In this document: positions 9,256 through 18,791 of the stretch, in pieces
Position numbering within the stretch: position 1 is the stretch's first letter
How the letters are laid out: the number at the start of each line of letters is the position of its first letter
Origin: Bacteroidaceae bacterium
GTDB lineage: Bacteria; Bacteroidota; Bacteroidia; Bacteroidales; Bacteroidaceae
Reading direction: 5' to 3'
Assembly: GCA_017448825.1 (NCBI GenBank)
Contig: JAFSKR010000029.1
Location: forward strand, 1 to 64,000
DNA: 64,000 bases
The notes under the pieces: model-generated
What the model was told of the DNA's origin: nothing
The model's database searches: none
The model's input: only the letters and a program-made list of their open reading frames with translations
Position numbers and translations under genes: made by a program

Positions 9256-9340
9256 GGACTTCTTCGGGTGGCTTTCGGCAATTTTTTCGACGGTAGAAGC
9301 ACTAATTCTTAGGTTACACATTAAAAATATCGGTAAAACT

Positions 9341-9371
9341 TTTGTCGGTTTCTGCAAAAGTCGTACCTTTG
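9341..9371 (+). promoter_or_regulatory. Promoter of rplY
   Basis: TTTG at 9341-9344 and TACCTTTG at 9364-9371 are separated by exactly 19 bases, an ideal Bacteroidetes promoter. The predicted leader of about 105 bases holds a small hairpin (GACCG 9397-9401 with CGGTC 9415-9419). Confidence 0.8.
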
Positions 9372-9481
9372 TGCCGCTTTTTTTGAGCACACTTCCGACC
9401 GCCATGTTTCAGGACGGTCATCGTGTGATGGCGAATTAAGCTATAATCAACTTAATTTATAGTAACACAAAAACTAAAAAG

Positions 9482-10084
9482 ATGAAAGAAATTACAATCA
9501 ATGCCGAGGCTCGTACCGAGTATGGCAAGAAGGCAAGCCGCATCCTTCGTCGCAATGGCCTCGTTCCTGCCGTGTTCTATGGCGTGGAAAAAGACGAGAA
9601 CGGCCTGCCAGTGGCTCAGTCCATCAAGATTTCAGAGAAAGAGTTGGCTAAACTCCTCTACACTCCTAACGTGTACATCGTGAACCTTGTGGTGGATGGC
9701 AAGCCCGTCAAGGCTATTCTCAAGGCACTGCAGAGTGACTTTGTGACCGACCGTCCTGTCCATGTCGATTTCTACCAGATTACAGAGGACAAGCCTGTCG
9801 TATTCGAGATTCCTGTGAAGCTCAACGGCTTGGCTGAAGGTGTACGTGCCGGTGGTAAGTTGACGCTCAGCGTGCGCAAGCTGGCTGTCAAGGCTCCTTA
9901 CACGAAGTTCCCAGACACGCTCGACATCGACGTGACCAACCTCGGTCTTGGCAAGTCGCTGAAGGTGGAGGCTCTTTCTTACGAGGGCTTGGAAATCGTT
10001 ACTTCCAAGGAGGTTGTGGTTTGCTCCGTTCGTATGACTCGTGCTGCACGTGCCGCTGCGGCTGAAGCAGAGTCTGCTGAGTAA
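9482..10084 (+). CDS. rplY: 50S ribosomal protein L25 (Ctc/TL5 form)
   Basis: Binds 5S rRNA in the large ribosomal subunit. The 200-residue product is the long form. The N-terminal L25 domain (residues 1-95, with ARTEYGKKASRILRRNGLVPAVFYG) is followed by a TL5-type beta-domain and an Ala/Glu-rich tail. It is preceded by a near-consensus promoter and followed by a strong terminator. Confidence 0.95.
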   Translation: MKEITINAEARTEYGKKASRILRRNGLVPAVFYGVEKDENGLPVAQSIKISEKELAKLLYTPNVYIVNLVVDGKPVKAILKALQSDFVTDRPVHVDFYQITEDKPVVFEIPVKLNGLAEGVRAGGKLTLSVRKLAVKAPYTKFPDTLDIDVTNLGLGKSLKVEALSYEGLEIVTSKEVVVCSVRMTRAARAAAAEAESAE

Positions 10085-10121
10085 ACACGCGCATCCGCGG
10101 ACAACAGCAGAAAATGAAAAA

Positions 10122-10165
10122 GGGAGTGTATCGGTGGTCATCGGGACTTGCGATACACTCTCCTT
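10122..10165 (+). terminator. Rho-independent-like terminator after rplY
   Basis: GAGTGTATCG (10124-10133) pairs perfectly with CGATACACTC (10151-10160), extended by further G-C pairs and followed by TCCTTTATTT. The pth start candidates lie 18 and 69 bases beyond the stem. Confidence 0.75.
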
Positions 10166-10182
10166 TATTTATCGTATAATGT

Positions 10183-10797
10183 ATGTGGTTGATTGATTTG
10201 TTCCGCAAGAAGTCGGAACCCGAGGACAATAGCATGAAGTATTTGATAGTGGGGCTTGGGAACATCGGCGACGAGTATGTCGGCACGCGGCACAACATCG
10301 GTTTCCGTGTGGTGGATGCCTTTGCCGACAAGCAGGGCGTGGCGTGGCAGGACAAGCGGTATGGCGCCATTGCCAAGACGCGCGTGAAGAATGCCGAAAT
10401 CACCCTTCTCAAGCCTTCCACCTACATGAACCTGTCGGGGCAGGCAGTGCGCTACTGGATGCAGCAGGAGAAGATTCCGTTGGAGAACCTGCTTGTGATT
10501 GTGGATGACCTCAGCCTTCCGGTGGGCAAGATTCGGATGCGCGGCAGCGGCAGTGATGGTGGGCATAACGGATTGAAAAACATTGCGTCGTGCATGATGA
10601 CCCAGAACTATGCACGCATCAAGTTCGGCATCGGCAACGACTTTCCCCGTGGCACGCAGATAGACTTCGTGCTGGGCACCTTCAGCGATGAGGACAACAA
10701 AATCATCGAGGAGAAGTTGGAGTATGTGGGAGAGATGATGAAGAGTTTCTGCCTGCAAGGTTTGGAGCGCACCATGAACCAGTATAACAAGAAATGA
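10183..10797 (+). CDS. pth: Peptidyl-tRNA hydrolase
   Basis: Cleaves the ester bond of peptidyl-tRNA released from stalled ribosomes. The core begins [21 protein letters not shown], with the family Asn and catalytic His (TRHNIGF), followed by PSTYMNLSG and the VDDLSLPVG segment. The upstream ATG gives 204 residues with a 17-residue hydrophilic extension. An internal ATG at 10234 gives the classic start and the usual family length, so the true start is uncertain. It sits between rplY and the S4-domain gene. Confidence 0.92.
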   Translation: MWLIDLFRKKSEPEDNSMKYLIVGLGNIGDEYVGTRHNIGFRVVDAFADKQGVAWQDKRYGAIAKTRVKNAEITLLKPSTYMNLSGQAVRYWMQQEKIPLENLLVIVDDLSLPVGKIRMRGSGSDGGHNGLKNIASCMMTQNYARIKFGIGNDFPRGTQIDFVLGTFSDEDNKIIEEKLEYVGEMMKSFCLQGLERTMNQYNKK

Positions 10798-10913
10798 ATT
10801 CAGGTATGATGCGTGATTGGGCTAACGCATTGCGGGCAAGTCGTAGGGCAAATCGTGCTTCTTGCATCACTCGCCGCAGGGCAAATCGTGCATCGTAAAT
10901 CGTACATAATATA

Positions 10914-11351
10914 GTGGAAGCAAGATTGGACAAATGGTTGTGGGCGGCACGCATCTTCAAGACGCGTACCATTGCTGCCGATGCCTGCAAGAACGGGCGC
11001 ATCACCATCGGGGGCGTGAAGCAGAAAGCCTCCAAAATGATTAAGGAAGGTGAGGTGATAGAGGTGCGCAAGCCTCCCATCACCTATTCCTTTAAGGTGT
11101 TGAAAGCCATCCAGAACCGGGTGGGCGCGAAGCTGGTGCCCGAGGTGCTGGAGAACGTCACCACGAAGGAGCAGCTCGAGCTATTGGAGATGAACCGCAT
11201 CAGCGGCTTCGTCGGCAGGGCGCGTGGAACTGGGCGTCCCACCAAGAAGGAACGCCGCGACTTGGACGACTTTATCCAGCCCGCTTTCTTTGGCGACTTC
11301 GACTTCGATTTTGGTGACGAAGATGATGATGGATACGAGGAAAGTCTGTAG
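10914..11351 (+). CDS. S4-domain RNA-binding protein (Hsp15/HslR-like)
   Basis: RNA-binding protein of 145 residues starting at GTG. The S4 domain covers residues 1-65 (EARLDKWLWAARIFKTRTIA, then GRITIGGVKQKASK). The family member Hsp15 recycles stalled 50S subunits carrying peptidyl-tRNA, which would fit the neighbouring pth gene. The C-terminus (FGDFDFDFGDEDDDGYEE) is unusually acidic. Upstream, AGGGCAAATCGTGC occurs twice in the short spacer after pth. Confidence 0.85.
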   Translation: MEARLDKWLWAARIFKTRTIAADACKNGRITIGGVKQKASKMIKEGEVIEVRKPPITYSFKVLKAIQNRVGAKLVPEVLENVTTKEQLELLEMNRISGFVGRARGTGRPTKKERRDLDDFIQPAFFGDFDFDFGDEDDDGYEESL

Positions 11352-11446
11352 AGCCCTCTTGTTGTAGCATCCCTTCGGTGCTGCTCTTGAGGGAGGTTTG
11401 CTGAAATCTTCATCTCGATTTTTCACATTTGCGGAAACGGATGAAA

Positions 11447-11486
11447 CGGTGTGCCCCACGTCGCTCGACCGACGTGGGGCACACCG
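11447..11486. terminator. 17-bp perfect inverted repeat between convergent genes
   Basis: CGGTGTGCCCCACGTCG (11447-11463) is the exact reverse complement of 11470-11486, leaving a 6-base loop. It could act as a bidirectional terminator between the S4-domain gene and pepT. Its right arm is the first unit of the adjacent tandem array. Confidence 0.5.
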
Positions 11487-11578
11487 CTCGACCGACGTGG
11501 GGCACACCGCTTAACCGACGTGGGGCACACCGCTCGACCGACGTGGGGCACGCCGCTCGATCGACGTGGGGCACGCCG
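11464..11578. repeat. 23-bp tandem array, five units
   Basis: Five contiguous 23-base units of the form CTCGACCGACGTGGGGCACACCG start at 11464, 11487, 11510, 11533 and 11556, with few substitutions and no length change. The array ends at the pepT stop codon. There are no spacers, so it is not CRISPR. Confidence 0.95.
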
Positions 11579-11579
11579 G

Positions 11580-12794
11580 TTATGAGGCTGTGATTTGGCA
11601 GATGTTGACGATGGTCATCATGGCTTTCTCCATGCTCTGCACGGGGCAAAACTCATGAGGGCCGTGGAAGTTGAGGCCACCAGCGAAGAGGTTGGGGCAG
11701 GGGAGGCCGCGGAAGGAGAGTTGGGTCCCGTCGGTTCCGCCTCGGATGGCTTTGATTTTCGGCTCGATGCCAGCAGTGGTCATGGCTTTTCGGGCGATGT
11801 CGATGATGTACATCTTGTCCTCCAACTGCTCGCGCATGTTGTAGTACTGGTCTTTCATTTCGAGCAGTGCCACCCCCTCGCCATATTTCTCGTTGATGGC
11901 TGCCACCACGTCGCACATTTCCGTCTTTCGGCTTTCGAAGTACTCGCGGTCGTGGTCGCGGATGATGAAGGAGAGTTGGGCTTTTTCGCAAGTGCCGCTG
12001 ATGCCGGTCAGATGGAAGAATCCCTCGTAGTCCTTGGTGGTTTCGGGGGTCTCGTCGGCAGGAAGCATCCCCACCAGCTCGGTGGCGATGCGGGCCGCGT
12101 TCAGCATCTTGCCCTTAGCGTAGCCGGGGTGGACGGAACGGCCGTTGATGGTGATTTTGGCAGCGGCGGCGTTGAAGTTCTCGAACTCTATTTCGCCCAC
12201 TTCGCTGCCGTCCATCGTGTAGGCGAACTCGCAGCCGAACTTCTCCACGTCGAAGCGGTGCGCTCCGAGTCCGATTTCCTCGTCGGGATTGAAGCCGATG
12301 CGAATCTTGCCGTGCCTGATGTCGGGATGCGTTTGCAGATAAATCATGGCTTGCACAATTTCGGCGATGCCAGCCTTGTCATCGGCTCCCAGCAGGGTGG
12401 TTCCATCGGTCACGATGAGGTCTTCGCCCTTGTGGTCGAGCAGTTCGGGAAACTTGGATGGGGAGGTGACGATGCCTTCGGAGAGCACGATGTCGCCTCC
12501 GTCGTAGCTCGGCACGATGCGTGGCTTCACGTTTGCGCCCGAGGCGTCGGGGCTGGTGTCCATGTGGGCAATGAAGCCGATGGTGGGCACGGCCTTGTCG
12601 GTGTTGGCGGGGAGGGTGGCATAGAGGTAGCCCCATTCGTCCAGTTCGACATCCTGCAAGCCTTCCCTTTTCAGTTCCTCTTTCAGGAACTCGGCGAACA
12701 CCCGCTGCTTCTCGGTGGAGGGTGTCGTGCCTGTCTCCTCCGACGACTGGGTGTCGAAGGTGACGTATTTCAAAAATCTGTCAACAATGTTCAT
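11580..12794 (-). CDS. pepT: Peptidase T (tripeptide aminopeptidase)
   Basis: Cytosolic dinuclear-zinc aminopeptidase (M20B) that removes the N-terminal residue of tripeptides. It has 404 residues, the usual length. Metal-binding motifs are visible: HMDTSPD near residue 80, GADDKAG near 140 and the catalytic glutamates in FNPDEEIG near 175. The downstream C1B peptidase-like gene starts on the same strand just 4 bases upstream, suggesting a small peptide-utilisation operon. Confidence 0.95.
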   Translation of the reverse strand: MNIVDRFLKYVTFDTQSSEETGTTPSTEKQRVFAEFLKEELKREGLQDVELDEWGYLYATLPANTDKAVPTIGFIAHMDTSPDASGANVKPRIVPSYDGGDIVLSEGIVTSPSKFPELLDHKGEDLIVTDGTTLLGADDKAGIAEIVQAMIYLQTHPDIRHGKIRIGFNPDEEIGLGAHRFDVEKFGCEFAYTMDGSEVGEIEFENFNAAAAKITINGRSVHPGYAKGKMLNAARIATELVGMLPADETPETTKDYEGFFHLTGISGTCEKAQLSFIIRDHDREYFESRKTEMCDVVAAINEKYGEGVALLEMKDQYYNMREQLEDKMYIIDIARKAMTTAGIEPKIKAIRGGTDGTQLSFRGLPCPNLFAGGLNFHGPHEFCPVQSMEKAMMTIVNICQITAS

Positions 12795-12798
12795 GGTT

Positions 12799-14184
12799 TT
12801 ATTCTTCTACGCTAAACATGGGATCCCAGCAGGGCAGCAGCGTGGGCTTCTGCTGGCTGGCCTTGAGCATCTTCTCTGAGGCATATTTCTTGTTGATGAC
12901 CAGGCGGAACATATAGTTGTCAAACCATTCGTCGGTCATGATGATGTGGCCTTGATGGCCGTAGCTGGCTCCCCACGAGTTCTCCACCTCCCACTTCAAC
13001 GGCTTTCCGCTTTCGTCCAAATCGACGGCCTTCAGGGTCATGGCGTGGGTGGAACCCGAGTCGAACGACTGGATGCGTTGTGCCTTGTCCATGCCGAAGT
13101 GAACGCCGAAGATGGCGTCGTAGTCGTAGTTGGCCAAGTCGGAGTAGCCTCGCGTGCGGTCGAGGAACTTGCTCACGTCGCAAGAGAAATACATCATGGT
13201 GCTGTCCTTGATGGAGGCAATGGCCACCTCCTTGATGTCCTCCATGGGAACATTGAGATACAGCCAGTTATGCCCGTCGTAGGTGTGTCGGTCATACTGG
13301 ATTTCGTAGGTCTTCCAGTACTCGCGGGTCGGGTCGTTCATCAACATGAGGTAGTCGTTCTGCAAGTCGAGGTTGATGAACTCCTTGTAGAACGATTGTG
13401 GCGTGTACTTGACGGGTTCATAAACGCTCCGCCCCTCGCTGTCCTTGGGTGCCCAGGTGAACTCGGTGACGGGAGTGCCGAGCCCCAGCGCAAGCATGTG
13501 GTAAATCTCGGAGAGGTACTTCTCCTTCTGTGCTTGCAGCGCCTTGTCGCTGGCTTTGGCGTCGGCGCGCAGTGCCAGGGCGTCCTCGCGGAGTTTCCGT
13601 TTCAGGAAGGTGGTAAACTGGCTGGTGTTGTTAGAGGTGTAGGTCTCGGGCATCACCCCTTTGGGCACAAGGCCGTACTTCGCCACAAGGTCGGCCACCC
13701 CCGTGAAGGTGCCACCGTCGGACAGCGGATTCTGGAAGAGCCACCGCACCGTCTGGTCATCCATCGGCTGTTTGCGCGTGTCGATGATGGCTTGCAGAAA
13801 GAGGTTCGCCTTTTCCAGCTGGTCGTAGAAGAAGAGGTAGTTCTGTGAGAACTCAATGCCCGTGGGGAGGTTCTGCTCCTTCATCATCTTGGCTCTCAGC
13901 ATGTTCATGCCTGTGAACAGCCAGCATCTGCCCGATGATTTCTGGTCGGTGATGCCTTTGGATGGCACCGAGTTGGAGAAGAAGGTGTTTTGTTCTACCT
14001 GGTTGTCTTGGTTCAGTGCCAACGCGGAAACGGGACCTGCCGCCAAGGCGTTCTTGATGGCCTTTTCGCTGCCTGAAAGTTTGTTCTGCTGTGCGAACTG
14101 AGATAACATCTCTTGGGAGATTCCCTGTGCCGATGCGCCCAAGGTGCAGCACAGGAGTGTGAGGGTCAAAATGTTTTTCTTCAT
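12799..14184 (-). CDS. Secreted C1B cysteine aminopeptidase (PepC/bleomycin hydrolase family)
   Basis: Papain-like aminopeptidase of 461 residues with a signal peptide ([19 protein letters not shown]), so it is exported, unlike cytosolic PepC. The catalytic Cys is in [12 protein letters not shown] near residue 88. The His is in GSTHAMTLK and the Asn in VENSWG near the C-terminus, so the triad is complete. It lies directly upstream of pepT on the same strand. The intergenic region to the divergent polysaccharide locus is about 200 bases. Confidence 0.9.
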   Translation of the reverse strand: MKKNILTLTLLCCTLGASAQGISQEMLSQFAQQNKLSGSEKAIKNALAAGPVSALALNQDNQVEQNTFFSNSVPSKGITDQKSSGRCWLFTGMNMLRAKMMKEQNLPTGIEFSQNYLFFYDQLEKANLFLQAIIDTRKQPMDDQTVRWLFQNPLSDGGTFTGVADLVAKYGLVPKGVMPETYTSNNTSQFTTFLKRKLREDALALRADAKASDKALQAQKEKYLSEIYHMLALGLGTPVTEFTWAPKDSEGRSVYEPVKYTPQSFYKEFINLDLQNDYLMLMNDPTREYWKTYEIQYDRHTYDGHNWLYLNVPMEDIKEVAIASIKDSTMMYFSCDVSKFLDRTRGYSDLANYDYDAIFGVHFGMDKAQRIQSFDSGSTHAMTLKAVDLDESGKPLKWEVENSWGASYGHQGHIIMTDEWFDNYMFRLVINKKYASEKMLKASQQKPTLLPCWDPMFSVEE

Positions 14185-14280
14185 ATATTTTATGTGATGG
14201 TTTTAGGCTGTAAATGCAATTTCTGAGTGCGAAATTAGGAAAAATCCGTTTATTAGCATCGTTTATCCGTAAATAATTGC

Positions 14281-14288
14281 TAACTTTG
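14281..14288 (+). promoter_or_regulatory. -7 box upstream of polysaccharide locus 1
   Basis: TAACTTTG fits TAnnTTTG and lies about 100 bases before the first gene of the locus. No clear TTTG is seen at -33. This is the best promoter candidate for the locus. Confidence 0.45.
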
Positions 14289-14341
14289 TCCGATTTTTTG
14301 AATTTTTAATGTAATAATTGTGAAAACTTTTCGTTATATCT

Positions 14342-14367
14342 TTATAAGATATGCCTTATAAGATATG
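14342..14367. repeat. 12-bp direct repeat in the leader of locus 1
   Basis: TTATAAGATATG occurs at 14342-14353 and 14356-14367, separated by CC. It lies between the putative promoter and the first gene, so a regulator-binding or leader-RNA function is possible. Confidence 0.6.
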
Positions 14368-14386
14368 TTAGAAAAGATGCCGATTA

Positions 14387-14998
14387 ATGAAAGAGGATAA
14401 AGTGTTAACGACGATTGACGGTATGAATGGGCTGGAGAGGGCGCTGAAACGGGCGGGTGACATTGTGGGAGCGGTCATTTTGCTGGTGGTCCTTTCGCCT
14501 GTGTTTCTATACATATATATAAAGCAGAAGCTGAGTTGTCCTGGGCCTGCCATCTATAGCCAAGAACGCATTGGCAAGGGTGGGAAACCTTTCATGATAT
14601 ATAAGTTCAGGACAATGGTGGTGGATGCCGAGAAAGATGGCATTCCGCAGTTGGAACAGATGGACGACCCCCGCCTGACGGACTTCGGCCGCACGCTCAG
14701 GAAACGCCATCTGGATGAATTGCCGCAGATATGGAACGTGCTGATGGGGGATATGTCCTTTGTGGGCTATCGGCCGGAGCGCAAATTTTTTATCGACCAG
14801 ATTATGCAGCATAATCCCGACTACCAGCTGCTCTATCAGACTTGTCCGGGTGTCACGTCGGTCGCCACCATTGAAAATGGCTACACTGATACGATGGAAA
14901 AGATGCTTCGCAGGCTTGACATGGACTTGGATTATCTGAGAAACCGAAGTCTTGCCCTCGATGCCAAAATTATATTCCGAACATTGTTTAACATCTAA
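14387..14998 (+). CDS. Initiating sugar-phosphate transferase (WcaJ/RfbP C-terminal type)
   Basis: Transfers a sugar-1-phosphate from a UDP-sugar to undecaprenyl phosphate at the inner membrane, starting a repeat unit. The 203-residue protein is the short form: one N-terminal membrane segment (VGAVILLVVLSPVFLYIYI) and the cytosolic catalytic domain with FMIYKFRTM, RKRHLDELPQIWNVL and GDMSFVGYRPE. It is the first gene of polysaccharide locus 1. The sugar specificity cannot be assigned. Confidence 0.88.
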   Translation: MKEDKVLTTIDGMNGLERALKRAGDIVGAVILLVVLSPVFLYIYIKQKLSCPGPAIYSQERIGKGGKPFMIYKFRTMVVDAEKDGIPQLEQMDDPRLTDFGRTLRKRHLDELPQIWNVLMGDMSFVGYRPERKFFIDQIMQHNPDYQLLYQTCPGVTSVATIENGYTDTMEKMLRRLDMDLDYLRNRSLALDAKIIFRTLFNI

Positions 14999-15021
14999 AA
15001 CGCTAAATACTATTTTTTACC

Positions 15022-16095
15022 ATGACGCTTTCTTCTTTCAAGAAACTACTCTTCATATTTGGCTTGTCTCTTGTTTCCGTGTCAGCCTTCTCGCAGTCGA
15101 TGACCGATGAGCAGGTGATTCGTTATGTAAAGCAAGAGCAGGAGAAAGGCTCTACCCAGCAGCAGATCGTGACAAAGCTGTTGCAACGCGGCGTGACCAC
15201 AGAACAGCTGCGCCGCATTCGCAAGAAGTATGATGCTGAACAGAAAAACTTGGGAGCATCTGACTTGGTGGGAAAAACTACGCAGACGACTCCTTCCCGT
15301 AGGCGTCAGGAGCAGCAGGAAAAGGGGGAAGCGTATCAGAGGCGAAACCAATACATGGTTCAGTCTCAATTGCGCAAACAGAACCGCAACTACGGTACGA
15401 AAGAGGAGCGTGAGCAGGCTCTGAACGACGAGATTGGCTTCATGGATATTGACTCTCTGGTTTATTATCAGAATCTGTTCAAGGAGGACGAGAACGAGGT
15501 GTTTGGTCGCAATATCTTTAATAATGAGATACTTACGTTTGAACCCAATATGAACATGGCCACTCCAGCCAACTATCATCTGGGAGCAGGCGATGTGGTG
15601 TTCATTGATGTGTGGGGTGCCTCTCAGGAGACTTTCCAAGAAGAGATATCGCCCGACGGTGTGGTGGTCATCGAAGGCATTGGGCCTTGCAAGATTGGTG
15701 GCATGACTGTTGCAGAGGCGACCTCTTATTTGAGAGGGCGATTAGGAAAATACTATTCAGATTCCAGCATCCAGTTGGCAGTGGGCGAGACCCGTAGCAT
15801 CCAAGTGCAGGTGCTGGGTGAAGTGAATGTGCCTGGCACTTATACGTTGAGCTCCCTCTCTTCGGCTTTCAATGCCCTCTATGCAGCAGGTGGCATCAGT
15901 GACATAGGTACCCTTCGTGACATCAAGGTGTATCGGCAGGGACGGCAAATTGCCACCATCGACGTGTATGATTATATTGTCAACGGCAACTCGCGTGGCG
16001 ATGTGCGACTGAACGATAATGACATCGTGGTAGTGGGGCCTTATGATGCCTTGGTGGAAATCCGTGGAAAGGTGAAACGCCCGATGTTCTACTAA
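15022..16095 (+). CDS. Wza-type polysaccharide export protein, N-terminal part of a gene broken by an in-frame TAA
   Basis: This part has a signal peptide (ending VSAFSQS), a helical Gln/Arg-rich region, then the Poly_export domain (YHLGAGDVVFIDVWG near residue 190) and a first SLBB domain (GEVNVPGTYTL). It should form part of an outer-membrane translocation channel. It ends VKRPMFY then TAA (16093-16095). The next codon is ATG in the same frame, and the following sequence continues the SLBB-domain pattern without a gap, so the two parts look like one 853-codon gene interrupted by a nonsense change. At the broken position related exporters commonly have Glu, one base away (GAA to TAA). That comparison is from memory. 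Confidence 0.85.
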   Translation: MTLSSFKKLLFIFGLSLVSVSAFSQSMTDEQVIRYVKQEQEKGSTQQQIVTKLLQRGVTTEQLRRIRKKYDAEQKNLGASDLVGKTTQTTPSRRRQEQQEKGEAYQRRNQYMVQSQLRKQNRNYGTKEEREQALNDEIGFMDIDSLVYYQNLFKEDENEVFGRNIFNNEILTFEPNMNMATPANYHLGAGDVVFIDVWGASQETFQEEISPDGVVVIEGIGPCKIGGMTVAEATSYLRGRLGKYYSDSSIQLAVGETRSIQVQVLGEVNVPGTYTLSSLSSAFNALYAAGGISDIGTLRDIKVYRQGRQIATIDVYDYIVNGNSRGDVRLNDNDIVVVGPYDALVEIRGKVKRPMFY

Positions 16096-17583
16096 ATGAA
16101 GAACAACGAGAGCCTTGCCACGTTGCTGCGTTATACGGGCGGCTTCACAGGCGATGCCTATAAGAAAAATGTGCGTGTGACCCGCAAGAACGGGGCAGAA
16201 TACTCCATCCACACGGTGGGTGAGTTCGACTGGAGTGCCTTCTTGATGAACGACGGCGATTCCATCTTTGTGGATAGTGTCGTGGCGCGCTATTCCAACA
16301 TGGTGGAAGTGCGTGGTGCTGTCTTCCATGAGGGTATGTATCAGATGGATGGCAACATCAACACGGTCAGGGAGTTGGTCAATGCTTGCGAGGGCTTGCG
16401 TGAGGATGCCTTCACAGCCCGCGCTGTGATGCACCGTCAACGGGAAGACATGACGCTGGAGGTGCTGGCAATTGATATCAAGGGAATTATGGATGGCACT
16501 TCAGCAGACATACCATTGAGGAAGAACGATGTGCTCTACATCCCCAGTAAGTTGGATATGTTGGGCGACCAGACACTGACCATCACGGGTGAAGTGAAAT
16601 ACCCCGGTGTCTATACTTATGCCGCCAACACCAGCATCGAAGACCTTGTCCTTCAGGCAGGCGGACTGACCGATGCCGCCTCGACTGTGAAGGTGGATGT
16701 GTACCGACGCATTGACGACCCGCGGGCGATGGAAGACAACGAGGAACTGACCCGAACCTTCACCTTTGCCTTGAAGGATGGTTTCGTGGTGGATGGTGAG
16801 GCTGGTTTCAAACTTGAACCCTACGACCAGGTGGCTGTCCGCAAGAGCCCTTCCTACTCGGAGCAGCAGAATGTGCAGATTTCGGGTGCGGTGAACTTTG
16901 CCGGAATCTATGCCATGTCGAACAAGAACTACAAGCTGAGCGACTTGGTGAAGGCGGCAGGTGGACTCAGTTCGTTGGGCTATGCGAAGGGTGCTCGTCT
17001 GGAACGTCAGATGACGGAAGAGGAACGTCAGCAGCAGGAAGCCTCCCTCCGCGCCTCACAGATTACGTTGTATGAGGAGGCGATGCAGGTGGATTCAAAA
17101 AACTTCGACTTCAACCGTGCCGACACGTTGCTGACCATGAAACTCGATGTGGGCAACACCTTCCCCGTGGCTATCGACCTTGAGAAGGCACTGAAGAATC
17201 CAGGCGGCGAAGACGACATCGTGCTTCGCGAGGGCGACAAACTGGTCATTCCGCGTTACTCGTCCATCGTGAAAATCAGCGGTGACGTGATGTACCCCAT
17301 CTCGATGAACTACAAGAAAGGAGAATCGTTGAAATACTACATCAAGCGTGCTGGTGGATATGGCGACAATGCTCGCAAGAGCCGTGTGTATGCCGTCTAT
17401 GCCAATGGCGCCGTGGAACTGTTGAGTCACCGAAGCAAGAAAGCGGTGGAGCCTGGTTGTACGGTGGTGGTGCCATCGAAGAAGCAGAAGAACAAGATGA
17501 CCACAGCAGAATATGCCGCAATGGGCACGTCGGCAGCTTCCATTGCCACCATGATGGTGACGATTGCTAACATTCTCAAATAA
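16096..17583 (+). CDS. Wza-type polysaccharide export protein, C-terminal SLBB part (same frame as 15022-16095)
   Basis: This part continues in frame directly after the TAA at 16093-16095. Its 495 residues consist of several SLBB domains (VEVRGAVFHEGMYQM, ITGEVKYPGVYTY, ISGAVNFAGIYAM, ISGDVMYPISMNY) and a C-terminal hydrophobic segment (TSAASIATMMVTIANIL). It has no signal peptide, so a product restarted at its ATG would probably stay in the cytosol. Either the export gene is inactive, or function depends on readthrough or another exporter, or this is a sequencing error. Confidence 0.8.
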   Translation: MKNNESLATLLRYTGGFTGDAYKKNVRVTRKNGAEYSIHTVGEFDWSAFLMNDGDSIFVDSVVARYSNMVEVRGAVFHEGMYQMDGNINTVRELVNACEGLREDAFTARAVMHRQREDMTLEVLAIDIKGIMDGTSADIPLRKNDVLYIPSKLDMLGDQTLTITGEVKYPGVYTYAANTSIEDLVLQAGGLTDAASTVKVDVYRRIDDPRAMEDNEELTRTFTFALKDGFVVDGEAGFKLEPYDQVAVRKSPSYSEQQNVQISGAVNFAGIYAMSNKNYKLSDLVKAAGGLSSLGYAKGARLERQMTEEERQQQEASLRASQITLYEEAMQVDSKNFDFNRADTLLTMKLDVGNTFPVAIDLEKALKNPGGEDDIVLREGDKLVIPRYSSIVKISGDVMYPISMNYKKGESLKYYIKRAGGYGDNARKSRVYAVYANGAVELLSHRSKKAVEPGCTVVVPSKKQKNKMTTAEYAAMGTSAASIATMMVTIANILK

Positions 17584-17605
17584 CTTGTGATTAGCACTTT
17601 TTAAT

Positions 17606-18721
17606 ATGAAGAAATATGATTTCCTGATTGTTGGAACAGGTCTCTTTGGAGCAGTTTCAGCCTACCTCTTAAAGCAAAAGGGATATTCTGTCAAATTGAT
17701 AGACAAGCGTGCCCACATCGGTGGAAACGTCTATACGGAGAATGTGCGTGGCATCAATGTCCACAAGTATGGTGCCCACATCTTCCACACCAGCAACAAG
17801 GAGGTATGGCAGTTTGTCAATAGCTTTGTGGAGTTCAACCGCTACACCAATTCGCCAGTGGCAAACTACAACGGCAAACTCTACAACCTGCCGTTCAATA
17901 TGAACACCTTCTATCAGATGTGGGGAGTGAAGACCCCTGAGGAGGCCAAGGCGAAGATTGAGGAGCAGAAGCAGGAGTACCACATTGCCGACCCGCAGAA
18001 CCTTGAGGAACAGGCAATTAGTCTGATAGGCAAGGACATATACGAGGCACTCATCAAAGGTTACACCCAGAAGCAATGGGGACGGAAATGTACAGAACTG
18101 CCGGCTTTCATCATCAAGCGTCTGCCCGTGCGCTTCACGTTTGACAACAACTACTTCAACGATAAGTACCAAGGCATTCCAGAAGGAGGCTATACCGTGT
18201 TGATAGAGAAGATGATAGAGGGATGCGATGTGCAGTTGGACGTTGACTACTTTGACCAAAAGGATGTTTGGGATGCACAAGCCGACCGAATCATCTACAC
18301 AGGCGAAATCGACCGCTACTTTAACTATCAGTACGGTCATTTGCAGTATAGAACCGTTTCCTTCGAGACCGAACTGCTTGAAGGAGTGCCCAACTACCAG
18401 GGAAATGCCGTGGTCAACTACACCGATGCCGAAACGCCTTTCACACGTATTATTGAGCACAAGCATTTTGAGATGTTCGGGCAGGCCATCACCGATTGCC
18501 CCGACACGATTATCTCTCGCGAGTACAGTAAGGAATGGCAGCCAGGCGACGAACCTTACTACCCTGTAAATGATGACAAGAATTCAGAACTCTATGCCAA
18601 ATACAAAGCACTCGCCGATGCCCAGACAAAGGTCATCTTCGGTGGCCGCCTTGCAGAGTATAAGTACTACGATATGCACAAGGTGATAGAACGGGCGTTT
18701 GAGGTGGTAGGACAATTGTAG
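17606..18721 (+). CDS. glf: UDP-galactopyranose mutase
   Basis: FAD-dependent enzyme interconverting UDP-galactopyranose and UDP-galactofuranose in the cytosol. The 371-residue product has the N-terminal dinucleotide fold (DFLIVGTGLFGAVSAYLL), the family motif RAHIGGNVYTE and the KYGAHIFHT segment. Conserved tyrosine and arginine positions follow (KQWGRKCTELP). Its presence implies that galactofuranose is a building block of the polymer of locus 1. Confidence 0.95.
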   Translation: MKKYDFLIVGTGLFGAVSAYLLKQKGYSVKLIDKRAHIGGNVYTENVRGINVHKYGAHIFHTSNKEVWQFVNSFVEFNRYTNSPVANYNGKLYNLPFNMNTFYQMWGVKTPEEAKAKIEEQKQEYHIADPQNLEEQAISLIGKDIYEALIKGYTQKQWGRKCTELPAFIIKRLPVRFTFDNNYFNDKYQGIPEGGYTVLIEKMIEGCDVQLDVDYFDQKDVWDAQADRIIYTGEIDRYFNYQYGHLQYRTVSFETELLEGVPNYQGNAVVNYTDAETPFTRIIEHKHFEMFGQAITDCPDTIISREYSKEWQPGDEPYYPVNDDKNSELYAKYKALADAQTKVIFGGRLAEYKYYDMHKVIERAFEVVGQL

Positions 18722-18791
18722 AAGAGGGAGTGCTCAACCGAAGTGTTCGGAAGTGAAGATCCTCTCACATCAATGAAAATAGAAATCAGAT

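Noticed and set aside
11595-12815. A long open frame on the plus strand opposite pepT
   Set aside because: It is a mirror of the pepT codon pattern, has no recognisable domain, and pepT is complete on the other strand.
16093-16095. Selenocysteine or pyrrolysine recoding at the exporter stop
   Set aside because: The codon is TAA, which neither system uses, and no recoding structure is apparent.
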